A DNA stretch of 64,000 nucleotides from Dyadobacter luteus. Lineage in GTDB: Bacteria > Bacteroidota > Bacteroidia > Cytophagales > Spirosomataceae. The notes beneath the pieces are model-generated. The model had not been told where the DNA came from, made no database searches, and saw only the letters and a program-made list of their open reading frames with translations. Where the stretch lies: assembly GCF_003383615.1 (NCBI RefSeq), contig NZ_QNUL01000004.1:1-64000 (forward strand), read 5' to 3'. A program made the translations under genes and the position numbers. Below, one piece after another: positions 54,542 to 63,676 of the stretch. Position 1 is the stretch's first letter. Each line of letters starts with the position of its first letter.

Positions 54542-57436
54542 ATGAAAAGATTATTAACTCTTCTCCTATTTGTGATTTGCAGCGGTTACTCTGCATCTTC
54601 ACAGGCACAAAATGCACAGATTACTGGAACGGTTGTTGACAGTACAGACAAGAGTCCGGTAGTAGGTGCCTACGTTGCGGTGAGCCGCGATACCCCGGAT
54701 GCAAAACCGGAGTATGTAACCACAGATGAGAAAGGGAAATTCTCTTTCAACGGATTGACTAAAAAGACCACTTATCAGATTAAGATATCTTATCTGAGCT
54801 ATAACGATTTGATCAGGAAGATTACTGTTGATTCGGATGTGCAAAATCTGGGTACTTTCGAACTGACTGAAGCAGTTGCTAACCTGAAAGAGGTGAAGGT
54901 AGTGGGGCAGGTAACAGCCATGGAGCAGAAAGGCGATACCACGCAGTTCAATGCAGCAGCTTTTAAAACGAATCCTGACGCGACGACCGAGGATCTGATC
55001 CAGAAAATGCCGGGTATTACAGTGACCAATGGTACGGTAACTGCTCACGGAGAGACTGTAAATCGTGTTTTGGTTGATGGTAAACCCTTCTTTGGAGAAG
55101 ATGCCGCTTTGACATTGAAATCACTCCCAGCCGAAATTGTAGACAAGATTGAGGTTTTTGACAAGCTCAGTGATCAGGCGCAGTTTACCGGCTTTGATGA
55201 TGGAAATGCGCAGAGAACAATTAATATCGTAACCAAAGCGGATCGTAAAGTGGGCCAGTTTGGTAAACTGTTTGCAGGCTACGGACTTGATAACCGTTAT
55301 CAGGCTGGTGGAAACGTTAGTTATTTCAAAGGCAATCAGCGTATATCGCTTATCGGACTCAGCAACAATATTAATAATCAGAATTTTTCCAGTCAGGACC
55401 TCTTGGGAGTAACAAGCAGTGGTAATTCAGGTGGAGGTGGTCGCGGAGCCGGCGGGGGAGGATCTAACAATTTTATGGTTGGAGGTCAGAGCGGTATCAC
55501 AGGTACCAATTCGCTGGGATTGAACTATTCAAATAAATTCGGAACAAAGGTTGATGTTACCGGAAGTTATTTTTTCAATCGTACCAACAATACCAACGAT
55601 CAGACTACGCGTCAGGAATACTTCCTGCAAGGCGGTGGAGGTAACCAGTTCTATAACGACACGAGCCGTACGTCCAGCACAAACATGAATCACCGTGTCA
55701 ATTTCAGAATTGAATACAATATCAACAAAAGTAATACCCTGATCATAACACCAAGATTAAGCTTTCAGGACAACAATTCTGCGAGCATGAAAGTAGGGCT
55801 TACAAGCCTGGCTAATGGTAGCCTGCTCAACAGTGCGGATATCAACCGGACTAACAACACGAGCGGTTATAATTTCGGAAATGATATTTTGTATCGCCAT
55901 GCTTTCGCGAAAAGAGGGCGTAGTATATCACTGAATATAAATACACAAATGAATGACCGCAGTGGAGTAGGGCGTCTGTATTCAAAGAACCTTTATTTTA
56001 CTAATCTGGAGATGCCTGGTGATACCATCAATCAGGAAAACCTGACAAGTTCCGACGGAACTACGCTGGGAAGTAATCTGGTCTATACAGAGCCGGTCGG
56101 TAAAAACGGACAACTGCAGCTGAATTACAACTTTACGCTCAGCAACAGCAACTCGGCAAGAGAAACCTACAACCTTAATTTTGATGATAATTCTTACGCC
56201 AGTCTGGATACGTTGCTGACAAACAATTTTGACAACCGTTACACGACTAACAGAGCCGGTATTTCTTATCGCCTCAGAAAAAACGAATGGACCAGTAATT
56301 TTGGTGTTGATTTTCAGAACGCAAATCTATACAGCCAACAGTTGGCACCGCGCAATGCAACCGTGGATCAGACTTTTACGAATGTGTTGCCTAGTTTTAT
56401 GCTGATGTACCGATCAAAGTCGGGCACTCAGTTCCGTACATTCTTCCGCAGTTCAACCAATCAGCCCTCTATCACGCAATTACAAAATGTGGTAGACAAC
56501 AGTAATCCGTTGGCGCTTACGGCGGGTAATCCTAACCTGAAACAGGAGTATCGGAACAATCTGAATGTTCGCTATTCACTTGCCGGCGCGAGCCGTCCTT
56601 ACAGTCTGAATGCGATGATCTTTGTAACCCAAACGAACAATGCCATTGTGAATTCGACTTTTATTGCACGCCAGCCAACTACACTTCCGAACGGAATTGT
56701 TCTGGAAGAGGGAGCTAAGCTTACTTCGCCGATCAACGTCGATGGTAGCTGGAATGCCCGTTCTCTGATAGCCTACGGAAAACCAGTTGCACCTTTGAAG
56801 CTGAATGTCAACGTTACAACCGGATTCAACTATGTGCGCTCTCCTGGGGTGATCAATAATGTATCGAACTTTTCGAATACCTATGCTGTGTCGCAAGGTT
56901 TGGTCGTAAGCAGTAACATCAGCGAAAATCTGGATTTTACACTTTCATATTCAGGGAATTACAATGTTGTTCGTAACACGATTCAGCCTCAGATGAATAA
57001 CAACTATTACACATCCGGTATCAGCGGACGGGTAAACTGGATCTTCGGCAAAGGATTTGTGGTGCAGACCGACGTGAACAATCAGTCCTACCGTGGATTG
57101 GGAGAGGGTTACAATCAAAACTTTACGCTCTGGAACGCAAGCGTTGGTAAGAAATTCCTGAAGAACAATGCGGGGGAATTGAAGCTGACTGTATTTGATA
57201 TACTGAAACAAAATAATAGCATTTCCCGTAATGTGACCGAGACCTACGTGCAGGATATGACCAGCCAGGTGCTTACGCAATATGCAATGCTTACATTCAC
57301 CTACACGCTGAGAAACTTTGGTAAGATGCCAACTCCAACCAATAGAAGAGAATTCGATGGACCGGGTGGTTTCCCGGGCGGTGGTTTTCCCGGAGGTGGT
57401 AACCGTGGACCTGGGAGTGGGGGAAGAGGTTTCTGA
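54542..57436 (+). CDS. TonB-receptor-like outer membrane beta-barrel protein
   Basis: 964 residues. Signal peptide, then a carboxypeptidase-regulatory-like domain (ITGTVVDSTDKSPVVGAYV, about 27-110), a plug-like domain (VNRVLVDGKPFFGEDAALTL) and a beta-barrel of the outer-membrane beta-barrel family 3 type. It ends in a Gly/Pro-rich low-complexity tail (FPGGGFPGGG and onward, the last 30 residues) with no canonical C-terminal barrel strand, so the tail may be exposed. A second Gly-rich insertion occurs near 297-310. Relatives often sit beside GLPGLI-family genes, but none is adjacent here. The cargo is unknown. Confidence 0.87.
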   Translation: MKRLLTLLLFVICSGYSASSQAQNAQITGTVVDSTDKSPVVGAYVAVSRDTPDAKPEYVTTDEKGKFSFNGLTKKTTYQIKISYLSYNDLIRKITVDSDVQNLGTFELTEAVANLKEVKVVGQVTAMEQKGDTTQFNAAAFKTNPDATTEDLIQKMPGITVTNGTVTAHGETVNRVLVDGKPFFGEDAALTLKSLPAEIVDKIEVFDKLSDQAQFTGFDDGNAQRTINIVTKADRKVGQFGKLFAGYGLDNRYQAGGNVSYFKGNQRISLIGLSNNINNQNFSSQDLLGVTSSGNSGGGGRGAGGGGSNNFMVGGQSGITGTNSLGLNYSNKFGTKVDVTGSYFFNRTNNTNDQTTRQEYFLQGGGGNQFYNDTSRTSSTNMNHRVNFRIEYNINKSNTLIITPRLSFQDNNSASMKVGLTSLANGSLLNSADINRTNNTSGYNFGNDILYRHAFAKRGRSISLNINTQMNDRSGVGRLYSKNLYFTNLEMPGDTINQENLTSSDGTTLGSNLVYTEPVGKNGQLQLNYNFTLSNSNSARETYNLNFDDNSYASLDTLLTNNFDNRYTTNRAGISYRLRKNEWTSNFGVDFQNANLYSQQLAPRNATVDQTFTNVLPSFMLMYRSKSGTQFRTFFRSSTNQPSITQLQNVVDNSNPLALTAGNPNLKQEYRNNLNVRYSLAGASRPYSLNAMIFVTQTNNAIVNSTFIARQPTTLPNGIVLEEGAKLTSPINVDGSWNARSLIAYGKPVAPLKLNVNVTTGFNYVRSPGVINNVSNFSNTYAVSQGLVVSSNISENLDFTLSYSGNYNVVRNTIQPQMNNNYYTSGISGRVNWIFGKGFVVQTDVNNQSYRGLGEGYNQNFTLWNASVGKKFLKNNAGELKLTVFDILKQNNSISRNVTETYVQDMTSQVLTQYAMLTFTYTLRNFGKMPTPTNRREFDGPGGFPGGGFPGGGNRGPGSGGRGF

Positions 57437-57455
57437 AAGAGCAGTTGATAGAAAC

Positions 57456-57491
57456 AAAAATGGGATCGCAGTTGATTGCGATCCCATTTTT
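57456..57491. terminator. Bidirectional terminator between receptor and LysM genes
   Basis: A perfect 15-bp stem (AAAAATGGGATCGCA at 57456-57470, its complement at 57477-57491) with a 6-base loop. It has A and T runs on either side, serving both convergent genes. Confidence 0.9.
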
Positions 57492-57510
57492 TCTATTACT
57501 AGAAAGAATA

Positions 57511-58116
57511 CTATTTTTTCTGAGGAAACGGAATGATCAGCTTTTCGCCTCTTTCGGCAAAATCTTTTGTTTTTCCGTTTGCCTTCATGATCGCATCTTT
57601 GGTCACTCCATGTTTTTCAGCAACTACACGAAGTACGTCACCAGGCCCTACCGTGTGAATGGTTTTGACCTGCACCTTTAACTTTGTAGTACCTGCTTTT
57701 ACATCTGAAACAGAAGAATTAAGACCTTTCAAAGTTTCCAGTTTCAGGTTGTAACGGGCAGCAATACTGGAGAAAGTTTCCCCACTTTTCACGCTGTGAG
57801 TAATCTGCTCGCCGCCGATAGATGAAGCAGAAACCTCTTTAACCTTTTCTTTCACAGGCTCAGGACGTTCCGTCTTCTCTGTGCTCGTGATTGGCTGAGG
57901 TTCTTCTTCTACTGGCTCTGCGAGTTCGGTTTCAGGATTAGGATCCACCACTACAGAGGTAAGCTCTTCAGAATTAGATGAACTATCAGAGATATATTCA
58001 TAGCCCACATAAAGCATTGCCAGAACAAGAAGGACAAGTACCGATAAAGTGATTATTGGGAGGTTCGATTTTTCAACCGGACGTACGTTTCTTTTCTTTG
58101 GGAATTCGTCTTCCAT
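57511..58116 (-). CDS. Membrane-anchored LysM-domain protein
   Basis: 201 residues. A cytoplasmic N-terminus, one membrane helix (about 18-40) and an acidic, Pro/Glu-rich linker (about 45-105) are followed by two LysM domains (THSVKSGETFSSIAARYNL and HTVGPGDVLRVVAEKHGV), which bind peptidoglycan in the periplasm. It is the last gene of the minus-strand run and lies 83 bases downstream of purE. It may be co-transcribed, but no functional tie to purine synthesis is expected. Confidence 0.88.
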   Translation of the reverse strand: MEDEFPKKRNVRPVEKSNLPIITLSVLVLLVLAMLYVGYEYISDSSSNSEELTSVVVDPNPETELAEPVEEEPQPITSTEKTERPEPVKEKVKEVSASSIGGEQITHSVKSGETFSSIAARYNLKLETLKGLNSSVSDVKAGTTKLKVQVKTIHTVGPGDVLRVVAEKHGVTKDAIMKANGKTKDFAERGEKLIIPFPQKK

Positions 58117-58199
58117 TGCTAACAGGCAGTTCTATTTTTTGTGGTTGTACTATTACAAAGTGATGGTATTTACTTTACGAAAATAGTAAAGAGCCTTTA

Positions 58200-58688
58200 T
58201 TAATCAATCAGATTTTTTAATTCTGAGTTCATCACAGCAACTTTCTCCTTAAGTCCGGACTTAAATGCGTCAAGTCTTTCGGCGGTTTGCGGATCACTTG
58301 CTCCGATAATCTGTGCTGCAAGAATTCCCGCATTACGGGCGCCATTGAGAGCTACCGTCGCTACCGGCACACCCGAAGGCATTTGCAGGATGGAAAGAAC
58401 CGAATCCCAACCGTCAATCGAATTGCTGGAAAGAACAGGAACCCCGATCACAGGCAGAGAAGTAAGTGACGCAACCATACCTGGCAAGTGCGCCGCACCA
58501 CCTGCTCCCGCTATTATTACTTTAAGGCCACGACTACGTGCCGAAGCACCATATTCCAGCATCCGCTCCGGTGTGCGGTGAGCCGAAACGATTTCCATTT
58601 CAAACGCTATTCCCAGTTCTTTTAGTGCATCCGCAGCTTCCTGCATCACCTTTCTGTCCGAAAGGCTGCCCATGATAATTCCAACCAT
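58200..58688 (-). CDS. purE: N5-carboxyaminoimidazole ribonucleotide mutase
   Basis: Class I PurE of 162 residues, converting N5-CAIR to CAIR in de novo purine synthesis. GIIMGSLSDRKVM opens the fold. VSAHRTPERML and AGAGGAAHLPGM contain the catalytic His and the substrate loops. It works with purK, encoded immediately upstream on the same strand. Confidence 0.97.
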   Translation of the reverse strand: MVGIIMGSLSDRKVMQEAADALKELGIAFEMEIVSAHRTPERMLEYGASARSRGLKVIIAGAGGAAHLPGMVASLTSLPVIGVPVLSSNSIDGWDSVLSILQMPSGVPVATVALNGARNAGILAAQIIGASDPQTAERLDAFKSGLKEKVAVMNSELKNLID

Positions 58689-58834
58689 TTATTTTATTGA
58701 TTTAGAGTGAAACAGTGTTCACAGGTCACTTATGTAAGTACTAGCAGAAAGCTAGTTTACATTGTTTTGTTTTGTAATGTGCTATTAATCATTTGCTTAA
58801 AAAAAACTAACAGCTAATTGCCAACAGCTACTTA

Positions 58835-59968
58835 TCATGACTTGCTGATCACTTTGATGTTTTTTGTAACGTATGCAACCTTTTCTTTTAGCGCACTGAT
58901 ATTATCATCCATAATGGTGATATGCCCCATTTTTCGGAAAGGTTTGGTAATCGCTTTCCAGTACAAAAATGGAAAAACTTCCGGGGTAGCCAGCAGCTTT
59001 TCCATGCCCTCGTATTCCGCAGGCCCCTCAAAGCCTGCTTCCCCAAGCAAATTCACCATAGCTGATGGTCCGTACGCCTTTGTACTGCCCAGCGGCAAAT
59101 CCAGAATAGCCCGCCAGTGTTGCTGGTACTGCGATGTTACATTGGCTTGTATGGTATGATGCCCGCTGTTATGTGGACGGGGAGCCACTTCGTTAATCAG
59201 TACTTCCCCTTCCGGAGTTAAAAACAATTCTACTGCGAGAAGACCGACAATCTCGAATGCTTCCGCTGTCTGCCGCGCGATCAGTTGTGCTTTCTGGTCT
59301 GTTTCTTCAGAGATTTCCGCCGGTGCAAAAAGATATTCAACAAGGTTCAGTTCAGGATGAAAAACCATTTCCACGGTTGGGAAGGTCATCACTTCTCCTG
59401 AAGGGTTTCTTGCAACAATAACTGCCAGTTCTTTTTCAAAGGGAACCGCTTTTTCAAGAAGTCCGGGCTGGTCAAATGCTTTGTCAAGATCAGCTTCCGA
59501 AGCGATGCGCTGCACACCGCGACCATCGTATCCGTCGCGTCCAAGCTTGTGAAAAGCAGGAAGGAAATCCAGATGTTCGCCTACCGATGCGCGGTTTTCT
59601 GTCAATATAAAATCAGCAGTAGGGAGTCCTTTGTCAGTGTAAAAAACTTTTTGGATTCTTTTATCCTGTATCTGGCGGATGACAGCAGGTTGCGGGTAAA
59701 CCCGTTTACCTTCCGATTCAAGCTTTTCAAGCGCTTCTACATTGACCTTTTCAATCTCGATGGTAATGACATCAAGGTCTTTGCCAAAATTGTAAACAGT
59801 ATCGAAATCCTGCAGTGAACCTTGCGTAAACTTTGGAGCAATTCTGCGGCAGGGAGCCTCAGGATCAGGATCTAAAACATGAATATCAAGATTCCAGTCG
59901 ATAGCGGCCTGCAGGAGCATGAGTCCCAACTGGCCACCACCAAGAATTCCTATTCGGGATGAAAGCAT
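58835..59968 (-). CDS. purK: N5-carboxyaminoimidazole ribonucleotide synthase
   Basis: An ATP-grasp enzyme of 377 residues that carboxylates AIR to N5-CAIR. The N-terminal GILGGGQLGLMLLQAA, the mid-region GYDGRGVQRI and the C-terminal NEVAPRPHNSGH motifs define PurK. It precedes purE with a 146-base gap, which contains a short direct repeat (AACAGCTA at 58809 and 58823). Confidence 0.97.
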   Translation of the reverse strand: MLSSRIGILGGGQLGLMLLQAAIDWNLDIHVLDPDPEAPCRRIAPKFTQGSLQDFDTVYNFGKDLDVITIEIEKVNVEALEKLESEGKRVYPQPAVIRQIQDKRIQKVFYTDKGLPTADFILTENRASVGEHLDFLPAFHKLGRDGYDGRGVQRIASEADLDKAFDQPGLLEKAVPFEKELAVIVARNPSGEVMTFPTVEMVFHPELNLVEYLFAPAEISEETDQKAQLIARQTAEAFEIVGLLAVELFLTPEGEVLINEVAPRPHNSGHHTIQANVTSQYQQHWRAILDLPLGSTKAYGPSAMVNLLGEAGFEGPAEYEGMEKLLATPEVFPFLYWKAITKPFRKMGHITIMDDNISALKEKVAYVTKNIKVISKS

Positions 59969-60038
59969 TTATAAATAAAATAATGTTTGGTACAAAGTTG
60001 GGGTAAAAAGTGATAAACAGAAAACCCTATCCGTTTTT

Positions 60039-62099
60039 TTACTTTTTAAACCTTATTAAAAGTACTTCAACCAAAAGGAAGAACAGGGCCGCATACAAAA
60101 AGTACTTCCACAAACTTGTTCCCAGATTTTGCTGCTGAAACTCTTTGGCAAAGGCATCGTCAGTAAGGCTATCGAATACCTGCACGTTTTTTTGTCGGGC
60201 AAAAGCGGCTTTGAGTTCCTCAGGAGAATAATATTCAAGTTTGGATTCAGAATTGTTATGATTCAAAGCGATAACCTGCTGCACCTTATTGTCACTGATC
60301 AGCTCAAAATAGCCCGCCTGAAGAGCTTCTCCCAACTGATCTCCCTGTGGAATTTCCAACAGGAGCTGATTGCCTGCCATTCGCTGAACGGGAATGATTT
60401 CGGTTTTATCGCGTCTTAGTTTATAAGTTGTATTGGGTGTGACCGAGTCGATATGCAATGTAATCGGATTTTCGTCAAAGGTGAAAGCTGTTCTTTGCGC
60501 ACGTACGCTCATGGCGGCTATCTTGTACATGACCGGAACGAAAATGGCATGTTGTGCCATGGAACCATATTCATTTTGGAAAGGAGAGGCAAAGAGGTAG
60601 ACCTTACCCTTTCTCTGTGTCAGACGGGTCAGGTATGGCTGGCCGTTCCTGAGTCCAAGCAGCTGCTGGCCGGCAGACGGCCACGACCAGACGGGAGCAG
60701 CGGAAGGCAGGTTTAAATTAGTTTCCTGCCGCACTGATTCTTCAAACACATCACTGAAAAACGGGTTGTTACGATCCGGAGCTGTCATGGGCAAAGTTTC
60801 CTGAGACGGATTTTTGATTAAAGAAAGCCCGTTGATACCAAAGCCACGGAGAAAAGTCTGGTAGGCATTTTGATCCGGTTCGGAAGGTGGAATGACAGAA
60901 ACGCTCCCACCTGCATTAATGAATGTCAGCAATTCCTGAGTAAGTGTGCCTCCGGGTTGCTGCACACCTTCAAGTACCACCATATCTGCATCTTTTACCA
61001 TGCCCGGATCCAGATTGCTTACACTATAGCTTTTAATAGAAAACAGACTGTCATTTGCATATACATTCTGAATGTGATTGCCTGGATTTTGCTGACCGTA
61101 AATATGTACTATCCTGATTTGAGGAGATGCGTTCAGAACAAAATAATAGTTATTGTCGAAGGTGACAGGGAAATCGTCAAATGTGATCAAACCCTTTTTG
61201 TAACCTTTGCCCGTGAGATTGAAGTTGAACTGCGCCGTAGCGGAGCCGCCTGCAGGTACAGTAACCGAGGCTGTAGACGCTTGTGTATTGTCCAGGGTGA
61301 GTTTGAGCACTACATTTTTGGCAACTTCTTTTCCTGCATTACTTACTTTTACAAACAATACATTGTTCTGAAGCTCTCTGATGAACGGGGTGTTCAGCCA
61401 GGCAGAATCTACATAAATATTTTTTTCGGCTACAGTCTGAACAGGTACAAGAAAGAGTTGATTGGTTGTGTCAATTTTAAGGTCAGCCAGATTGCCGGCA
61501 GTACTTTTTTGGAAATCCGAGAACCAGAACAGCTGATTTTTTCCTGAGCTCTGATGTCTGGCTATCAGGTTTTGCTGTCGTTTGAGTACATCTTCCAGTG
61601 TTCTGGGAGTGTGAGAAAGTCCTACGGCAGTAAGTAAGTCGCGTACTTTCTCAGCGCGGTAAAGTGCCTGCTCCTGAGCAGAAAAGTCGTTGGTAACGAG
61701 TTGCAGAGATGTAGCATTTTTAAAAAGTCCCAGCAGGTCGCTCAAATGTCCGGTGGCAAGATCAATGTAGCGCTTTGAATTGGCTTCATTTTGCATGCTC
61801 ATTGAATTGTCAAGATACAGACTTGTTATCCCTTTTTGTTGCGCAGCAGTCGTTGCTTTGCCGGGAAGATAAGGTTGAGCAAATGCAAATGCCAGGCAGG
61901 CAATAGCCAGTATCCTGGCTGCCATAATGAGCCAGTGCTTTATTTTTCGAACTGATCTTGTTTGCGTATCCACCGCTTTAAGAAAAGCCACATTAGTAAA
62001 GAACACGCGTTTTGTACGCCGGAAATTGAAAATATGTACAGCAATGGGAATGGCTATGGCAAGCAAACCCCAAAGAAATCCAGGGAACAAAAAATTCAT
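60039..62099 (-). CDS. BatA-domain membrane protein with von Willebrand-type region
   Basis: 686 residues. The N-terminus (FPGFLWGLLAIAIPIAVHIFNF) and the second helix (HWLIMAARILAIACLAFAFA) form the BatA (aerotolerance regulator N-terminal) domain. It is followed by a large periplasmic part (with LYLDNSMSMQN, a von Willebrand-like metal site) and a C-terminal helix (about 668-682). Proteins of this type are common in Bacteroidota and linked to envelope homeostasis, but the biochemical role is not known. It is upstream of purK by 70 bases on the same strand. Confidence 0.82.
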   Translation of the reverse strand: MNFLFPGFLWGLLAIAIPIAVHIFNFRRTKRVFFTNVAFLKAVDTQTRSVRKIKHWLIMAARILAIACLAFAFAQPYLPGKATTAAQQKGITSLYLDNSMSMQNEANSKRYIDLATGHLSDLLGLFKNATSLQLVTNDFSAQEQALYRAEKVRDLLTAVGLSHTPRTLEDVLKRQQNLIARHQSSGKNQLFWFSDFQKSTAGNLADLKIDTTNQLFLVPVQTVAEKNIYVDSAWLNTPFIRELQNNVLFVKVSNAGKEVAKNVVLKLTLDNTQASTASVTVPAGGSATAQFNFNLTGKGYKKGLITFDDFPVTFDNNYYFVLNASPQIRIVHIYGQQNPGNHIQNVYANDSLFSIKSYSVSNLDPGMVKDADMVVLEGVQQPGGTLTQELLTFINAGGSVSVIPPSEPDQNAYQTFLRGFGINGLSLIKNPSQETLPMTAPDRNNPFFSDVFEESVRQETNLNLPSAAPVWSWPSAGQQLLGLRNGQPYLTRLTQRKGKVYLFASPFQNEYGSMAQHAIFVPVMYKIAAMSVRAQRTAFTFDENPITLHIDSVTPNTTYKLRRDKTEIIPVQRMAGNQLLLEIPQGDQLGEALQAGYFELISDNKVQQVIALNHNNSESKLEYYSPEELKAAFARQKNVQVFDSLTDDAFAKEFQQQNLGTSLWKYFLYAALFFLLVEVLLIRFKK

Positions 62100-62127
62100 T
62101 ACGGGCAGGATAGTTAAAGTGCTTATT

Positions 62128-62216
62128 TGCTTTCGGCTGTCGGCAATCGGGCTGAAGGCGCATCAATGCAAATGGGCTCCTTTAAATAAAGTGCTGAAAG
62201 CTGATGGCCGAAAGCA
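62128..62216. repeat. Inverted repeat between divergent genes
   Basis: TGCTTTCGGC (62128-62137) and its perfect complement GCCGAAAGCA (62207-62216), 69 bases apart. The flanks carry further imperfect copies of GCTTTCGGC and GCTGAAAGC-like words. It resembles a short dispersed intergenic repeat rather than a terminator. Confidence 0.4.
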
Positions 62217-62302
62217 GAAAGCGGTATTACCGCAAATTACACTAAATTCTGGTAACTGCTTTTTATTTCAAATGCTTTCTGCATAAGTCAGATGGTTTTT
62301 TC

Positions 62303-62310
62303 TAACTTTG
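62303..62310 (+). promoter_or_regulatory. Predicted -7 element of the small membrane protein gene
   Basis: TAACTTTG is a perfect TAnnTTTG match. No TTTG sits at the right distance upstream. The predicted start is near 62314, giving a leader of about 80 bases to the ATG at 62394. Confidence 0.45.
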
Positions 62311-62393
62311 CACTTCATTTTAGCGCCGTTGAGCCTGTAGCTTTACATCGGATTGCTAACAATAAAGAAACTGCTTAATTTTTATTTTGAATT

Positions 62394-62951
62394 ATGGCCA
62401 AAGTATCGGTGAACAAACACCAGCCTGTTTATCAAATGCCAACGAATCCGGCGGCGGTTCGTACTAAAAAGTATGCGCTACCTACCAAAAAGTACATTAC
62501 TCTTGCGATGCGTTATTTTTTCAAAACGCAGATCAAGTGGGTATTGGTACCTGTTGCACTTATTTTAATCAATGCTATTCTGGGGATTACAGGTGTGTAT
62601 CCTAATTATTGGGTATATATCACTGTCTTTGTGGGTACGTTGCTTTATATCCTTTTCTGGGTTATTCAGTTTACAGGTATCACCCAGCTTGCCCAGTATA
62701 AACCCATGTTTGAAAAATTCTCTTATGAATTCGACAGTCGTCAGATTTTGATGAAGTTGAATCATAAAGAGGGAAATATCATGAAGTGGGAACAGATTCT
62801 GGAAGGGTATAAAGACAAGGATGCTTATGTACTTGTTATCTCAAAGGGACAGTTCGTTCACCTGCCGTTCTCGATTTTTACATCGGAACATGATATAAAA
62901 GTTTTTGAACGTATTCTTAAACAGAAAGAATTGCTGAAAGCAGAGAAATAA
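62394..62951 (+). CDS. Small membrane protein, YcxB-like
   Basis: 185 residues with two hydrophobic segments (about 45-62 and 68-90) and a C-terminal cytoplasmic domain (FSYEFDSRQILMKLNHKEGN, then WEQILEGYKDKDAYVL). That domain resembles the YcxB/YoaP-like pleckstrin-type domain. The function is unknown. A strong terminator follows at 62960-62983. Confidence 0.65.
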   Translation: MAKVSVNKHQPVYQMPTNPAAVRTKKYALPTKKYITLAMRYFFKTQIKWVLVPVALILINAILGITGVYPNYWVYITVFVGTLLYILFWVIQFTGITQLAQYKPMFEKFSYEFDSRQILMKLNHKEGNIMKWEQILEGYKDKDAYVLVISKGQFVHLPFSIFTSEHDIKVFERILKQKELLKAEK

Positions 62952-62959
62952 AAAAGTTG

Positions 62960-62983
62960 AAAACCCGGTTCACGCCGGGTTTT
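62960..62983 (+). terminator. Intrinsic terminator after the YcxB-like gene
   Basis: AAAACCCGG (62960-62968) pairs perfectly with CCGGGTTTT (62975-62983) around a 6-base loop, followed by TTTG. Confidence 0.88.
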
Positions 62984-63020
62984 TTGCTAACCAATACTTT
63001 GGATTGTAATCGGTTTTGTC

Positions 63021-63590
63021 ATGAATGCATTTTTACGTTATCTCAACAGTTTTACTCCACTAACCGGAGATGTGCAGGAGGCAATATTAAGGATTACAAT
63101 CAGAAGGGAAGTCAAGGCAGGGGAGTTGCTGTTCGACCAGGGCAATATCTGTAAAGAATTTCATTATCTGGAGTCAGGTATTGCGAGAGTATTCTATTAC
63201 AAGGATGGGAAAGAAGTGACGGCGTGGTTTGCCTCACAGGGCCAGATCGCGAGTGCCATTGATAGCCTTTTCAGTGGAAAGCCTTCATTTTATAACATTC
63301 AGCTTACAGAGGATTCAATATTATGGAGTCTGCAGTTCGATAAGATTGAACCAGTGTTTGAGCAGTTTCCTGTGGTAGAGCGTTTAGGTAGACTGATGAT
63401 TACACACAACTACCTGTTACTGGACGAACGTATGAAGCTCTTCGCATTTTGTAGTGCGGAAGAGCGATATGAAAAATTGCTTCTGCAAATTCCTGATATA
63501 GCTCAGCGAACCAAGTTGGGCTATATTGCTTCCTATCTGGGGATTTCGCAGGAGCATTTGAGCAGAATCAGATCAACGTATAAAAAATAA
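63021..63590 (+). CDS. Crp/Fnr-family transcriptional regulator
   Basis: 189 residues. A cyclic-nucleotide-binding-like beta-barrel (about 15-125) is followed by a dimerisation helix and a shortened helix-turn-helix ending IASYLGISQEHLSRIRS. In the recognition helix E-H-L-S-R reproduces the ExxSR pattern that FNR uses (E209, S212, R213) to read TTGAT. The N-terminal FNR cysteine cluster is absent, with only isolated cysteines (NICKEF and FCSAEE), so it does not look like an iron-sulphur oxygen sensor. The signal is unknown. Nineteen bases downstream lies a perfect TTGAT-N4-ATCAA box before the next gene. Confidence 0.9.
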   Translation: MNAFLRYLNSFTPLTGDVQEAILRITIRREVKAGELLFDQGNICKEFHYLESGIARVFYYKDGKEVTAWFASQGQIASAIDSLFSGKPSFYNIQLTEDSILWSLQFDKIEPVFEQFPVVERLGRLMITHNYLLLDERMKLFAFCSAEERYEKLLLQIPDIAQRTKLGYIASYLGISQEHLSRIRSTYKK

Positions 63591-63608
63591 TAGCTAGCAC
63601 AATACGAT

Positions 63609-63624
63609 TTTGATAATTATCAAA
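63609..63624. promoter_or_regulatory. FNR-type operator
   Basis: TTTGATAATTATCAAA is a perfect 16-bp palindrome containing TTGAT-N4-ATCAA, the full FNR consensus. Its centre (63616.5) is about 40 bases upstream of the start predicted from the -7 element at 63646-63653, the position of class II activator sites. It may serve the upstream Crp/Fnr regulator. Confidence 0.55.
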
Positions 63625-63645
63625 GGACGTAAGTAACAGTGGGTA

Positions 63646-63653
63646 TACTTTTG
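63646..63653 (+). promoter_or_regulatory. Predicted -7 element of the lipoprotein gene
   Basis: TACTTTTG, a perfect TAnnTTTG match, about 24 bp before the ATG at 63677. No TTTG occurs at -33; the FNR-type box lies in that area instead, consistent with activator-dependent transcription. Confidence 0.5.
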
Positions 63654-63676
63654 GGCTGTGCAATTAAAAACGGGTT

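Noticed and set aside
60870..61547. A 225-codon open frame on the plus strand
   Set aside because: It is antisense to the BatA-domain gene, has low-plausibility composition with many isoleucines and cysteines, and no recognisable domain.
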